A DNA stretch of 64,000 nucleotides from Myxococcales bacterium. Its GTDB lineage: Bacteria; Myxococcota_A; Polyangia; Polyangiales; Ga0077539. Below, piece by piece: positions 55,660 through 64,000 of the stretch. The DNA lies in NCBI GenBank assembly GCA_016793325.1, contig JAEUKI010000067.1, positions 150,395 through 214,394 on the forward strand, written 5' to 3'. The notes under the pieces were generated by a model that had not been told where the DNA came from, made no database searches, and worked only from the letters and a program-made list of their open reading frames with translations. A program made the position numbers and the translations under genes. Position 1 is the stretch's first letter; each line of letters begins with the position of its first letter.

Positions 55660-57519
55660 TCAGTGCATGTGCGTGTGGACTGGAAGGTTCGCGGTGACGA
55701 GCGTGCGCGTGGGCGCTCCGCGCGTCGTTCCGAGCGCGACCGTGGGGCTCGTGCCCATGGGCGCTCGCGCGCGCAGGTCGGGGAGCCCGAAATTGGCGCG
55801 CCCATCGCCGCCGAAGGTCGTGCCCAAGATCGAGAACAGCGCGGTGTTCGTCGAGATCGGGAGGATTTGACCCTCGGCCCTCGCGTACCCGCGCGGCGCG
55901 AAATTGCCCGCGAACGCGATGAGCTCGCCCATGTACGGGTCGGTCCCGTTGAAGCTGCCCGAGCCCGTGCGCGACGGGTAGATTCCCTGCGTGGCGATGA
56001 GCCACGTGACGCCGAGCGACGGTTGAACCACGGACACGGGCGCGCCCATCCCGGTGGATTGCGTGGTTCCGCCTGCGGCGAGGGTGTGTTGGTGCGCGGG
56101 GAGCTGCGTCGCGGTGAGCGTGGTTTGTGGCGTTCCGACGCGCTCTCCGAGCGCGACGGTCATCCCTCCGGGGGCGGTCCCCGTTCCCAACGGAGCGCGT
56201 CCTCGCAAATCGGGGAGGGCGAAGGTCGTCGTTCCGTCGCCTCCGTATGTGGTGCCGATGACCGAGAACAGCGCGGTGTACTCGGAGATGGAGAGCAGTC
56301 GCCCGTCCGCTGGGGCCCATCCGCTGTTCGGCGTGAAATTGCCGCCGAACCAGCGAATCTGTCCGATGAACGGCATCGAGGCGCCCGACGGACTCGGGAA
56401 CACCCCCTCGGTCGCGACCCACGCGGTGATCGGCAGGCTCGGCGCGCGGTGATCGAACGGCTCGCTGCGCCCTGCGCTCGTCGTGCGCGTCGTTCCGTCC
56501 GGCAGCAAGTGCGTGTGCGTCGGCATCGACCCGAGGGTGAGCGTCGCGGTCGCGCTTCCGAAGACCACGCCGAGCGGAGCGTCTGGCAATCCGGCGCCAG
56601 GACCGACCCCGACGAGCAAGCGCTCGCGCAGGTCGGGCAGCGCAAACGTGACGCGCCCGTCGCCTCCGTACGTGGTTCCGAGCAGCGAGAAGAGCGCGAT
56701 GTTCATCGAGATCGACATGTTCTGTCCGCTCGCGATCGGCGCTCCGGCGGGGCCGAAATCGCCTGCGAACAAGTGCACCATGCCGATCGCCGAGCCTGTC
56801 CCCAGGCTGTCGCGCGAGGGATAGACGCCCGTCGTCGCGACCACCATCGTGACCGCGAGCGAGGGTTGACCGAGCGTGATCGGCGCGGCGCTCCCTGCGG
56901 GCAGCGTCGTCTGCGATCCCGGCGTCGCGCCGCAGCGGCCTGCGAGGCACGCGGCCGTCCCGCTCGGGGGCGGAGGACACACCGTGGCGCACGCACCACA
57001 ATTCATCAGGTCCGTCTGCGTATCGACGCACCGTCCGCCGCAGAGCTGCTGAGACCCGGGGCAGCGCACGTCGGGGCCCGTGTCCAATACCGCGTCGGGC
57101 GCGCTGTCTACGATGGCGTCACGGCCGCTGTCCGCGATCGCGTCGGGCGCGCTGTCCGCGATGGCGTCCGAGCCGCGCGCGTCCGAGACGACGCCGCTGT
57201 CCATCGCGCTCGCGTCGGTGCTCGTCGCGTCCATCGCCGAGCCGTCGCTCTCGACCGCGTCGAGCTCGCTCGCGTCACCCTCGTCGGGGCTCGCGTCCTC
57301 GAGCGAGCTCGTGTCGGGCGCGCTGTCGTCGAGCGTCGCGTCCGTCGGCGCGATGGCGTCGCCGGGTGCGCGGCGGTCCGCGACGAGCGCGTCCTGACCG
57401 CTGTCCGCGGGCTCGGCGGGCGGAGAGCACGCCGCGATCAACGTCGCCGTCGCCGCGAGAAAAAACCTTGCACGAAGCGCGTGCTCGCGAGTCGACCGAG
57501 TCGAAGCGATGATGTTCAT
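55660..57519 (-). CDS. Lipoprotein with three phage tail-collar domains
   Basis: The 619-residue protein has a leader ending in LIAAC, then about 110 residues rich in Asp/Ala/Ser (repeats like SDAIADSAPD), a Cys-rich segment (CPGSQQLCGGRC...CGACATVC), and three tail-collar units near residues 205-320, 345-470 and 490-605. Each unit has IGMVHLFAGDF or a variant, ALFSLLGTTYGGDG and ALPDLRGR. ALPDLRGR with GTTYGGDG is the hallmark of phage tail-fibre collar and microcystin-dependent proteins. No phage genes surround it, so it is a domesticated surface protein. ATG 57519 is preferred over TTG 57522. Confidence 0.9.
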   Translation of the reverse strand: MNIIASTRSTREHALRARFFLAATATLIAACSPPAEPADSGQDALVADRRAPGDAIAPTDATLDDSAPDTSSLEDASPDEGDASELDAVESDGSAMDATSTDASAMDSGVVSDARGSDAIADSAPDAIADSGRDAIVDSAPDAVLDTGPDVRCPGSQQLCGGRCVDTQTDLMNCGACATVCPPPPSGTAACLAGRCGATPGSQTTLPAGSAAPITLGQPSLAVTMVVATTGVYPSRDSLGTGSAIGMVHLFAGDFGPAGAPIASGQNMSISMNIALFSLLGTTYGGDGRVTFALPDLRERLLVGVGPGAGLPDAPLGVVFGSATATLTLGSMPTHTHLLPDGTTRTTSAGRSEPFDHRAPSLPITAWVATEGVFPSPSGASMPFIGQIRWFGGNFTPNSGWAPADGRLLSISEYTALFSVIGTTYGGDGTTTFALPDLRGRAPLGTGTAPGGMTVALGERVGTPQTTLTATQLPAHQHTLAAGGTTQSTGMGAPVSVVQPSLGVTWLIATQGIYPSRTGSGSFNGTDPYMGELIAFAGNFAPRGYARAEGQILPISTNTALFSILGTTFGGDGRANFGLPDLRARAPMGTSPTVALGTTRGAPTRTLVTANLPVHTHMH

Positions 57520-57794
57520 CAAGTGCGGCGAGCATTGCGCAGCGCGCGTCAGCGTTCAACGCGAACCGCGCGCGAAGTAACGCGGAGCAACGTCGCCGCG
57601 CGAGCGCGACGGGGGCGTCGAGCGAGCGTCGATGGAGACAATCGATCGCTATTTTGCGCATGGAGACGAGTCCTAGCGTCGGTGCTTCGCGCGCTCGCAA
57701 CGACAGAACACCGCAGGTCGCGCGCGACGAAGGGGAAGAGCCGAGCGCTTGCGCAAAGCCCAAGTGGTCTTCGACGAGCAGCGCGAGGGCGGGC

Positions 57795-59378
57795 TTACTG
57801 CAAGAGAAACAAGATGTCCTCGCGGGCGGCTCGCACCGCCGCCTGCCCGATGGGCTGATCGCACAGACGCGCTTCGGGCGCGCAGAGCCGGAACACCGTT
57901 TCTTCTGCAGACAACCCTCGCATTCGCGCGCAGCGAACGTTGCCGATCAACTGCCACAAAGGCGTCTCGGGGTCCGTGAACATCACTCGCGGGATCGCCG
58001 GACACTGCCTCGCTGCGAAGCTCGCAGACAGCGGCGTTCGATTCGAAAACCGCCCAGAGCTCACGCGTTGCCAGAGTTCGAGAAACGGAGTCTCCGTAGC
58101 GCTCGACTGCGACTCATCGTCTCGGCACTCGGCGTTGTTGGTCTGCGCTGAATTCTGCGGCGCAGCTCGGCACGAGCGTCGTCGATGCTCGCGTTGGGCC
58201 AGCGACAGCATGGCGCTCGCTTCGTGGGGGTCATCGCCGGCAAACCGACGCACTGGGTAGAGCGCCAGCAGCTCGGAGACGCCGTCGTGATCTTCGTCGA
58301 CGATCCGTGCGACGTTCGAAGGTCCGTCGCTCCAGCGATCGATGTGTCCGTCGCGCGCTGTGTAGATCGCGAGTCGTGCTCCCAGGTAGCTGAGGTGCGA
58401 AACGACCGCTTCGGTCGATCCGTCTCCGTCGAGGTCGATCGCGGCGTGCATCTCGAAGTGCTCGTTCATGCTGTCGTCGATTCGCGTTTCGACGCGTCGG
58501 CCACGCGGATCCCAGTGCGCCAGCGTCGCAAACAAACGCTGCATCTGCTGCGACCCTCCGGCCCCCAACTGAATCAGATAGGAGCGATCACCCACTCCGA
58601 GCGCCCACTCGCCGCGCGGTCCCCAACAGCGCGAGAGCGCGTCGCTCGAGTCCCACATTGGTTGTTGCGATACCAGTTCGCCGTTCGATCCGCGGGCGCT
58701 CGACGAGATGGGCCAACGGGCCCGAAATGAACGACACTGCGCCGGTCGTTGGCCTGCGTGCGGAGCTGTGGGCTCGGGCGAATCGAATCGAATCGGCTGA
58801 AACGGCGCGCCTCCGCTCCACTGCGACATGGGGACGATCATCGCCGTCGACAGTCGCGCGACGACTGGAATTCTCGCCAGATCACGCGCGATCACGGCAG
58901 CGCTCACGGCTCGACCTCGCCCAGCGAGCACGCGCGACGCGCGTTCGGCCACGACGCGTGTCGGTTCGCCATAGAGCACGCGACACGCGACGGCGCGCGC
59001 GATGGACACGCGCTGCTCGATCGCAGCCCAAGAAGGAACAACAGGGCACTGCGCCCGCAACACCGCAGGTGTGTCCCCGACGAGTCGAGCAACTCTGTCT
59101 TCTTCCACGGCGAGCTCGAACGCGAGCGATTCAGCGGGGTTCGTGTCGTCGGTCGCGACGGCCGCGCTCAACGACGGGAAGTTCATGTGCACGATGATCG
59201 GCGCTGCGGCGGCGTCGCTCGCGTCGCAGGACGAAACGCGATGCTGTTGAACGGCCCGAGTAAAGACTGCGTCGAGCAACGTCGAGTCTGCGCGGATGTC
59301 GACGCATCGCGCATCGACGGCGCGCGCGACGAGCAGCCCGAGGCAACACACGAACGCAGCACACAAGCGAAGACGCAT
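57795..59378 (-). CDS. Secreted protein with FG-GAP/VCBS-like repeats
   Basis: The 527-residue protein starts at ATG 59378 with a signal peptide (LCAAFVCCLGLLVARAVDA). The N-terminal half is Ala/Val-rich. Two calcium-loop-like motifs (AIDLDGDGSTEAVV and VDEDHDGVSELLAL) near residues 355 and 400 fit FG-GAP or VCBS propeller blades. The C-terminal part has several Cys. It is divergent from the next gene, starts 103 bases apart. The function is unknown. Confidence 0.72.
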   Translation of the reverse strand: MRLRLCAAFVCCLGLLVARAVDARCVDIRADSTLLDAVFTRAVQQHRVSSCDASDAAAAPIIVHMNFPSLSAAVATDDTNPAESLAFELAVEEDRVARLVGDTPAVLRAQCPVVPSWAAIEQRVSIARAVACRVLYGEPTRVVAERASRVLAGRGRAVSAAVIARDLARIPVVARLSTAMIVPMSQWSGGAPFQPIRFDSPEPTAPHAGQRPAQCRSFRARWPISSSARGSNGELVSQQPMWDSSDALSRCWGPRGEWALGVGDRSYLIQLGAGGSQQMQRLFATLAHWDPRGRRVETRIDDSMNEHFEMHAAIDLDGDGSTEAVVSHLSYLGARLAIYTARDGHIDRWSDGPSNVARIVDEDHDGVSELLALYPVRRFAGDDPHEASAMLSLAQREHRRRSCRAAPQNSAQTNNAECRDDESQSSATETPFLELWQRVSSGRFSNRTPLSASFAARQCPAIPRVMFTDPETPLWQLIGNVRCARMRGLSAEETVFRLCAPEARLCDQPIGQAAVRAAREDILFLLQ

Positions 59379-59481
59379 CGAACGGTCGGAACAACGAAGT
59401 CCGAGGAGCGAGAATTCCCAGAGGCGATCTGCGATCCGCTCCCTCACGCGGGCAAACACGCGTACCATTCTTCGTGCGGCG

Positions 59482-60555
59482 ATGGCCCTTCGACCTGCAG
59501 CAGTCATCACAGCGGCGATCGCGACGCTCGTCGCGCGAAGCACGCACGCCCAGAGCGAGCGCGAGTCGTTTCGATGTGCGCTCCTCGGGGCCGAGCGGGC
59601 GGCGGACTGTCTTCGGCAGAACGCTGCGCAATCGAGCGCGCGAGACATCGAGCGGGCCGTCTCGCTGTGGATTTCGAGCGGCGATTTGCAGCGAGCCGCG
59701 CAAGAGGTCGATTCGGCGTCGAGCAACATCAGGGCCGGCGGCTTCGCTGCCATGCTCGCGATCGGACGCGCGCATCACGAGCGACGAGACGACCGCGCGG
59801 CGCTCGATTGGTACACGCGCTGGCGCGATCGGGCCAAGCGCGAGGGGACAGCCGACGTCCTCGCCGCGGTCGACACGGGCATCGGTCACGCGCTGTTCGC
59901 GCTGGGACGCACGCGCGAAGCGTACGAAGCATACCGGCTCGCGGTGCACGTCTGGCGCACCGAGCACGCATACAAGTTGGCGGACGACGGGACGGTGCTC
60001 AACGAGTACGAAGGGACGCTCGGGTACGTCGCGCCGCCGTTGCTGACGTTCTTGCAGCAGCGGCCGAGCGAATCCCTCTTGCGCAGCGCTCCCGCAACCA
60101 TCGTCGATCCGTTTGGGGGGCTCGCGCAACCCGATCACGAACGACGCCCACACCACGCGCATAGGACCCGATCGCGTTTGGATGAACGGTCGTTCGAGCG
60201 CGGAAACACGGCTTCGGGCGAAGCGCTGTTGGGAATGCTCCGGATTCAACACGATGCGTTCGTGCGCGAAGAGGTTCCTCAGTATCGAGGGCGTCCGACG
60301 CCCGAGGCGTACGAGCGCTGGACGCGGCGCGTGATGAATCCCCGTTTGGCGGGCGCGCGGTGGACGTTCGAGTTCACGATCGTTCTGCTCGCGCAACACG
60401 CGATGGCGACCGGCGTCACGGCTGTCGAGCTCGGCGCAGCGCAGCAGCTCGCGCACACGCACGAGCAGTTCGCGCGCTGGATCCGCGCGATCCCGCTCCC
60501 CGCAGAGTGGAGCCGCCCCGGCGAGCCCTGGGAGACGATGATCGCGCAGGATTGA
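59482..60555 (+). CDS. Secreted TPR-like protein of unknown function
   Basis: The 357-residue protein has a signal peptide ending in STHAQ. The middle has helical pairs with TPR-like spacing (LAIGRAHHERRDDRAALDWYTRW; GIGHALFALGRTREAYEAYRLAV). The C-terminal half is helical with no recognised motif. It shares a divergent 103-base promoter region with the FG-GAP-like secreted protein, which suggests joint regulation. Confidence 0.7.
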   Translation: MALRPAAVITAAIATLVARSTHAQSERESFRCALLGAERAADCLRQNAAQSSARDIERAVSLWISSGDLQRAAQEVDSASSNIRAGGFAAMLAIGRAHHERRDDRAALDWYTRWRDRAKREGTADVLAAVDTGIGHALFALGRTREAYEAYRLAVHVWRTEHAYKLADDGTVLNEYEGTLGYVAPPLLTFLQQRPSESLLRSAPATIVDPFGGLAQPDHERRPHHAHRTRSRLDERSFERGNTASGEALLGMLRIQHDAFVREEVPQYRGRPTPEAYERWTRRVMNPRLAGARWTFEFTIVLLAQHAMATGVTAVELGAAQQLAHTHEQFARWIRAIPLPAEWSRPGEPWETMIAQD

Positions 60556-60652
60556 GGCACGACACCTCGTGCCGCGCCCGCCTCTCACGCACCTCCAACC
60601 ATTGTGCATCGCTGCTGGCGCTCAGGACCCGATTCGCGGCATAGCCTCCTCC

Positions 60653-61108
60653 ATGGCGCAGCGCTGTTGTCTCGATCGTGTGATCCCGTGGACCGCGCTC
60701 GTCGCGTTCACCATCGCTGCGTGCGCAGCGCAGACGACGCAGACACCGAGACACACTGCACCGAGCGCCAGGCCCGCGCCCGCGCACAGCCCCGACGCGG
60801 CGATCGTGACGGCACCCGCCGCGTCGAGCGATGCGAGCGCGCCGCCGTCGAACGCCGAAGGACAGGCGGTGTTCTTTCGTGTGTGCGGGCCGTGTCACTT
60901 GGCGTTGTGGCACGTTCCAACAGGCGGATCGCTCGGACCCAACGAGCGCGACGAAGACGAAGTGCGTCGACAAATTCGCCAGGGAAGCACGAGCGCGCGC
61001 GGAACGATGCCCGCGATCGACGAGCGCACGCTCCCAGAGTCCTCGATGATCGCGCTCATCGAGTACCTTCGATCCACTCGAGTCGTCGCGCCTCGACCTT
61101 CGAACTGA
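60653..61108 (+). CDS. Lipoprotein c-type cytochrome
   Basis: The 151-residue protein has a lipobox (TIAAC), a Pro/Ala-rich linker of about 40 residues, then a small cytochrome c domain with heme motif CGPCH and axial Met in GTMPAID, followed by the C-terminal helix MIALIEYLRS. It would move electrons in the periplasm near the membrane. The His-rich membrane protein gene follows 200 bases downstream on the same strand. Confidence 0.87.
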   Translation: MAQRCCLDRVIPWTALVAFTIAACAAQTTQTPRHTAPSARPAPAHSPDAAIVTAPAASSDASAPPSNAEGQAVFFRVCGPCHLALWHVPTGGSLGPNERDEDEVRRQIRQGSTSARGTMPAIDERTLPESSMIALIEYLRSTRVVAPRPSN

Positions 61109-61308
61109 CGGCGCTTCTCGGGACACCTCCGCGATTGGCGCAGAGAAGCGACGCTTTTCGCGAAGCCTTCGGTTGGATCGAAGCGACATAGCCCACAACG
61201 CGCGGCTCTTCGAAGAACAGCGCCGTCATCGAACACCGCGAATCGAATGTCGCAGCGGCCGTCTCTGTAGCGCGTCGAAGAATCGCGCTAGCGTCGATCG
61301 CATCACTT

Positions 61309-62403
61309 ATGGCTTCTTCTTCGATCGGTCTCCCTGCGCCTTCGCCCAACGAGACAACCGCAGCGCGCAACGCGACGCCTTCGCCTTGGTTGGTCTCGCC
61401 GCGATTCGACGTTGGCTTCTTCTTACTCAGCGGGCTCGTCGTGCTCGTGCCGTGGATCGCTACGGGTGTGTTCAACGTCGATCCGTACCTCGTGCTCTCC
61501 GCGGTCGCGGTGGTCGCCAACGGACCGCACCTGAGCAGCACGTGGTCGCGGGTGTACCTCGACACGCGCGAGCTGCGGCGTCGACCGGTGGCCGTCGTCG
61601 TGATTCCCGCGCTCATCGCCGCGGTGATCATCACGACCATCTGGATGACCCCCGACGCGTACCGACTGTTCACGTCGATCATCCTGTACTGGGCCACCTA
61701 TCACTTCGCGGCGCAGTGCTACGGGCTCTTGCGATTGTATCAACGCAAGAGCGGCGAGGCCCCGAGCCTGACGTGGCGCGCGGAAGCAGCGTTCATCTAC
61801 GCCATCGCGGCCACGGCGTTGATGTACCGCGTTCATTTCGGGCCGCGCACGTTGTTCAACATCGTGGCGTATACGCCGCCGGTGCCGCTCGCGCTCGTGA
61901 TCGCGGGCGGCCTCGTGACCGTGGCGCTCGCGCTGTACGTGCTGGTTCACCACAGCGTGCGCGCGCGCGAAGGGCGCGCTGTTCCGTGGCCGCGGCTCGC
62001 GTTTCTCGGGGCGACGGCGCTCGGCTTCGGAGTGCCGTTCTTCTTGATTCGTGACGGCACGGCGGGCTTCGCGGCAGCGGCGTGCTGGCACGGGATCCAG
62101 TACTTGGGCATCGTGTACCACTACAACCGCAACAAGTTTCGCGAGGGGCCCAGCGCAGGGGGCGCGCGCTTGATTTCGTGGGTGAGTCAGCCCGGCCGCG
62201 CGGTCGCGTACGGAGCGCTGATGCTCGCGCTCGTCGGCGCTGTGTACGGCGGCGTGTTCGTCGTCGCGCACACGACGGGCTTCGACCTGTGGCGCACGTC
62301 GCTCGCGACGTGGGTCACGCTCACGCTGTCGCACTACTGGATCGACGGAGTGATCTGGAAGATGCGCCGCGACGAGCAGAACCGCGACGTGCTCGCGGTG
62401 TAA
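61309..62403 (+). CDS. Polytopic membrane protein with conserved-looking histidine motifs
   Basis: The 364-residue protein has about eight transmembrane helices. Histidines sit in motifs on or near helices: NGPHLSSTWSR, YWATYHFAAQCYG, CWHGIQYLGIVYHYNRNKF and SHYWIDGVIWK. Clustered His at helix ends suggests a bound metal or heme, as in Brp/Blh carotenoid-cleaving enzymes or fatty-acid desaturase-like proteins. I cannot assign it to either. A c-type cytochrome gene lies 200 bases upstream, which fits a redox role. Confidence 0.7.
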   Translation: MASSSIGLPAPSPNETTAARNATPSPWLVSPRFDVGFFLLSGLVVLVPWIATGVFNVDPYLVLSAVAVVANGPHLSSTWSRVYLDTRELRRRPVAVVVIPALIAAVIITTIWMTPDAYRLFTSIILYWATYHFAAQCYGLLRLYQRKSGEAPSLTWRAEAAFIYAIAATALMYRVHFGPRTLFNIVAYTPPVPLALVIAGGLVTVALALYVLVHHSVRAREGRAVPWPRLAFLGATALGFGVPFFLIRDGTAGFAAAACWHGIQYLGIVYHYNRNKFREGPSAGGARLISWVSQPGRAVAYGALMLALVGAVYGGVFVVAHTTGFDLWRTSLATWVTLTLSHYWIDGVIWKMRRDEQNRDVLAV

Positions 62404-62430
62404 CCAGCGCAGCGCGGCGTTCTGTGGACG

Positions 62431-63462
62431 TCACGCGCGGTCGTCTGGCGCTCGATCCTCGGCGAGCACGGTCGCGTTGAACGGGGCTGCGTCCACCGCG
62501 TTGTCGCCGTCGTAGCGCTCGAACATGTAGTACGTCCCCCATGTCGCGTACGGCTCTCCCGCGTAGCGCGGAAGCGAAACGATCACGTCGCAGATCGATG
62601 CGCGCGATCGAGCGCCCGGCGAGCGCCCGCAGACGAGTCGCCCCTCGGCGAAATCCGCCGTCTCCTGGTTGGCGTGTCGGCACTCGGCGCAGGGTCCAGG
62701 GCTCTTGCTCGCGACGAAGACGTACTCGGGCTTGACCACGCGCGGCGACGCAGGAGACGCAGCCGCGATCGAAACGCCCGTCGAAACCGCCGCGCTCGTT
62801 GGAGACAACGCCCCTTCGGGGGCCGTCTCGGGCGCGAGGCCGAGCGCCGCGAGCTTCGCGACGATGCGTCGGTAGCGATCGAGGTCCGGGCCCTCTTCGA
62901 CCCACGAAGACCACGCGCGCTCGAGCTCGACGAGCGTGGATCCCCAGTCGTCGCGGATGCAAAGGCCGAGGGGCGCGTGCAACCCGAGCCCTGGAATCTC
63001 GAACGGACCCGCGATCCCGAGCACTCCGCCCCGCACGAAGGGACGCACCTCCGACGCACGATCGATCACCAGCTCGCGGTCGCTCGTCGGCGCGAACACC
63101 GCGAGCGCTCGGAGGCTCGCCCACTCGACGGACTCGTCGCGAGAGAGCGCGTCGAGCGCGGCGCCATCGATCCGCTCGGGCGCGTGCTGCACGACAGGAC
63201 CGCCCGTGCGACGCGCGACGCTCACGCCGAGAGGCACATCGGGCACGACGAAGTGATGCACCGTGTGCCCCACGATTTCATCGTGTGAATCGTCGCGCGG
63301 TCCGACGACCACCTCGATCGCCAACAGCTCGACCTCGCTCGCGACCGCGTCGAGGATGCGCTGGGCCTCGCGCCAGCGGCCGCGCGCGCGATCAGTACCC
63401 GCGTCCCAGAGGCTGCCTACGAAGCGTTCGACCGCGCCCTGATCGTCGATGGACACGCGCAT
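62431..63462 (-). CDS. Cytoplasmic protein of unknown function
   Basis: The 343-residue protein has no signal peptide or membrane helix. The N-terminal part is mixed alpha/beta (AVERFVGSLWDAGTDRARG); an Ala/Ser/Pro linker near residues 215-240 separates a C-terminal domain with four Cys (CAECRHAN; VCGRSPG; ICDVIV), possibly a zinc site. Family unknown. It converges on the His-rich membrane protein gene. Confidence 0.65.
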   Translation of the reverse strand: MRVSIDDQGAVERFVGSLWDAGTDRARGRWREAQRILDAVASEVELLAIEVVVGPRDDSHDEIVGHTVHHFVVPDVPLGVSVARRTGGPVVQHAPERIDGAALDALSRDESVEWASLRALAVFAPTSDRELVIDRASEVRPFVRGGVLGIAGPFEIPGLGLHAPLGLCIRDDWGSTLVELERAWSSWVEEGPDLDRYRRIVAKLAALGLAPETAPEGALSPTSAAVSTGVSIAAASPASPRVVKPEYVFVASKSPGPCAECRHANQETADFAEGRLVCGRSPGARSRASICDVIVSLPRYAGEPYATWGTYYMFERYDGDNAVDAAPFNATVLAEDRAPDDRA

Positions 63463-63477
63463 GTTGTCGGGACGTTA

Positions 63478-63580
63478 CAGCGGAGCCGGGTTTGAAGGAT
63501 GACAGGCAAGATCGAGAACGGATGCGTTTACAAAGTGTAAGTGTTCGCGCCTGTCACAAACCCGAAGCGGAGCTGCGATT
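63478..63580 (+). repeat. Family B repeat, unit 1
   Basis: This 103-base unit can fold: GGGTTTG with CAAACCC, GACAGGC with GCCTGTC, and a TTACA / TGTAA tip. It is followed immediately by unit 2. Confidence 0.92.
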
Positions 63581-63683
63581 CAGCGGAGCCGGGTTTGAAG
63601 GATGACAGGCAAGATCGAGAACGGATGCGTTTACAAGGTGTAAATGTTCGCGCCGGTCACAAACCCGAAGCGGAGCTGCGATA
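63581..63683 (+). repeat. Family B repeat, unit 2
   Basis: It is 103 bases and differs from unit 1 at four positions. One change breaks a pair in the GACAGGC stem. It is joined at its end to family A copy 4. Confidence 0.92.
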
Positions 63684-63783
63684 TCGCGACGCCCCGTTGG
63701 AAGGACTACACGCATCGAGCTATCTCCTGGGAAATATCCAGGGATCATTGTGTGGCGTGTAGCCAACGGAAGGCGGAGCCGCT
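63684..63783 (+). repeat. Family A repeat, copy 4
   Basis: This is an intact 100-base copy from TCGCGACGCCCCGTTGGAAG to GCCAACGGAAGGCGGAGCCGCT. The centre holds a CCTGG / CCAGG hairpin. It directly abuts the family B pair. Confidence 0.92.
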
Positions 63784-64000
63784 CTATACCGCGCCCGCGA
63801 CGGGCATCGAAGATGACCGGAGCGGATCAGCGCGGTTGAAATCCAGTCCAAACCAAGACCGCGGACTGAGAGGGCGTTGGAGTGGGATTTCGGCCTTTTG
63901 CTGCAGATCTGCGTCGACCATCGGCGTCAGCAATTCTTGCAATAGCGCTGCTATTGCTGCGAATCGCTTCCTTGCTGGTCTCGCAGCTCCTTGCAAAAGT
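63784..64000 (-). CDS. Possible C-terminal part of a gene running off the window
   Basis: A minus-strand frame ends at the TAG at 63784-63786 and is open to the window edge. The visible ~70 residues read helical (RFAAIAALLQELLTPMVDA) and end in FGLDFNRADPLRSSSMPVAG, which is the family D repeat. GC content is lower than in neighbouring genes. It may be a real 3' end or only repeat sequence. Confidence 0.3.
   Translation of the reverse strand, partial: LLQGAARPARKRFAAIAALLQELLTPMVDADLQQKAEIPLQRPLSPRSWFGLDFNRADPLRSSSMPVAGAV
63802..63871 (-). repeat. Family D repeat, copy 2
   Basis: It matches 15179-15247 at roughly 80% by eye with a 1-base indel that changes the downstream reading frame. On the minus strand both encode FGLxxxxADPL. 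Confidence 0.6.

Noticed and set aside
55660..57519. Prophage remnant
   Set aside because: Tail-collar domains are present, but there is a lipobox and no other phage gene in the surrounding sequence.

Overview
The window is very GC-rich and gene-dense, and it looks like a chromosome segment of a Myxococcota bacterium (Polyangiales or Sandaracinaceae-like). The evidence is a Hanks-type Ser/Thr kinase fused to a beta-propeller ectodomain, a PilZ-like protein of the type common in myxobacteria, a C-terminal Cys/TM/Arg sorting tail of MYXO-CTERM type, many lipoproteins with Asp/Thr/Gly-rich linkers, and WxxGxW-repeat and Cys-rich secreted proteins. The genus is an inference. I saw no tRNA, rRNA, CRISPR array, prophage or transposase gene.

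Layout. 1-13.5 kb: the end of a PEGA-like membrane protein; a minus-strand lipoprotein/aminotransferase/rhomboid operon; HPr and Enzyme I of a phosphotransferase system; a small lipoprotein; a 273-bp imperfect palindrome; an NtrY-like histidine kinase; a Cys-rich CxGxC lipoprotein; a PilZ-like protein; a GNAT; and a PHP-domain lipoprotein. 13.6-21.6 kb: secreted or lipid-anchored proteins of unknown function, a five-repeat WxxGxW protein, a zinc-ribbon membrane protein and a WGR protein. 21.7-26.5 kb: a coupled operon of an RlmI-like methyltransferase, a dienelactone hydrolase and a small protein, followed by a GH3 glycosidase lipoprotein. 26.5-27.2 kb: a large gene-free inverted repeat. 27.2-37.5 kb: ComM-like ATPase, receptor-like kinase, GpsA and more envelope proteins.

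37.6-45.3 kb is the translation core: rpsL, rpsG, fusA, tuf, rpsJ, rplD, rplW, rplB, rpsS. Two features stand out. rplC (L3) is absent from its usual place between rpsJ and rplD, and the cluster stops after rpsS. EF-Tu carries a non-canonical switch I (KTVTI in place of RGITI).

45.3-49.5 kb is an accessory block (NmrA-DsbA-AraC operon and a divergent AraC/membrane-protein pair) bracketed by two same-orientation copies of a terminator-like repeat. 49.6-63.5 kb holds secreted hydrolases, a MYXO-CTERM protein, two c-type cytochromes, a lipoprotein with three phage tail-collar domains in an operon with a PARP-like zinc-finger protein, and a His-rich polytopic membrane protein.

The strongest unexplained signal is non-coding. 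Several families of short palindromic or dispersed repeats are present: family A (~100 bp, four copies), family B (103 bp, tandem pair), family C (~80 bp, two copies), family D (~70 bp, one copy inside a gene), and three single-locus palindromes. With no transposase in view, they look like non-autonomous elements mobilised from elsewhere in the genome.
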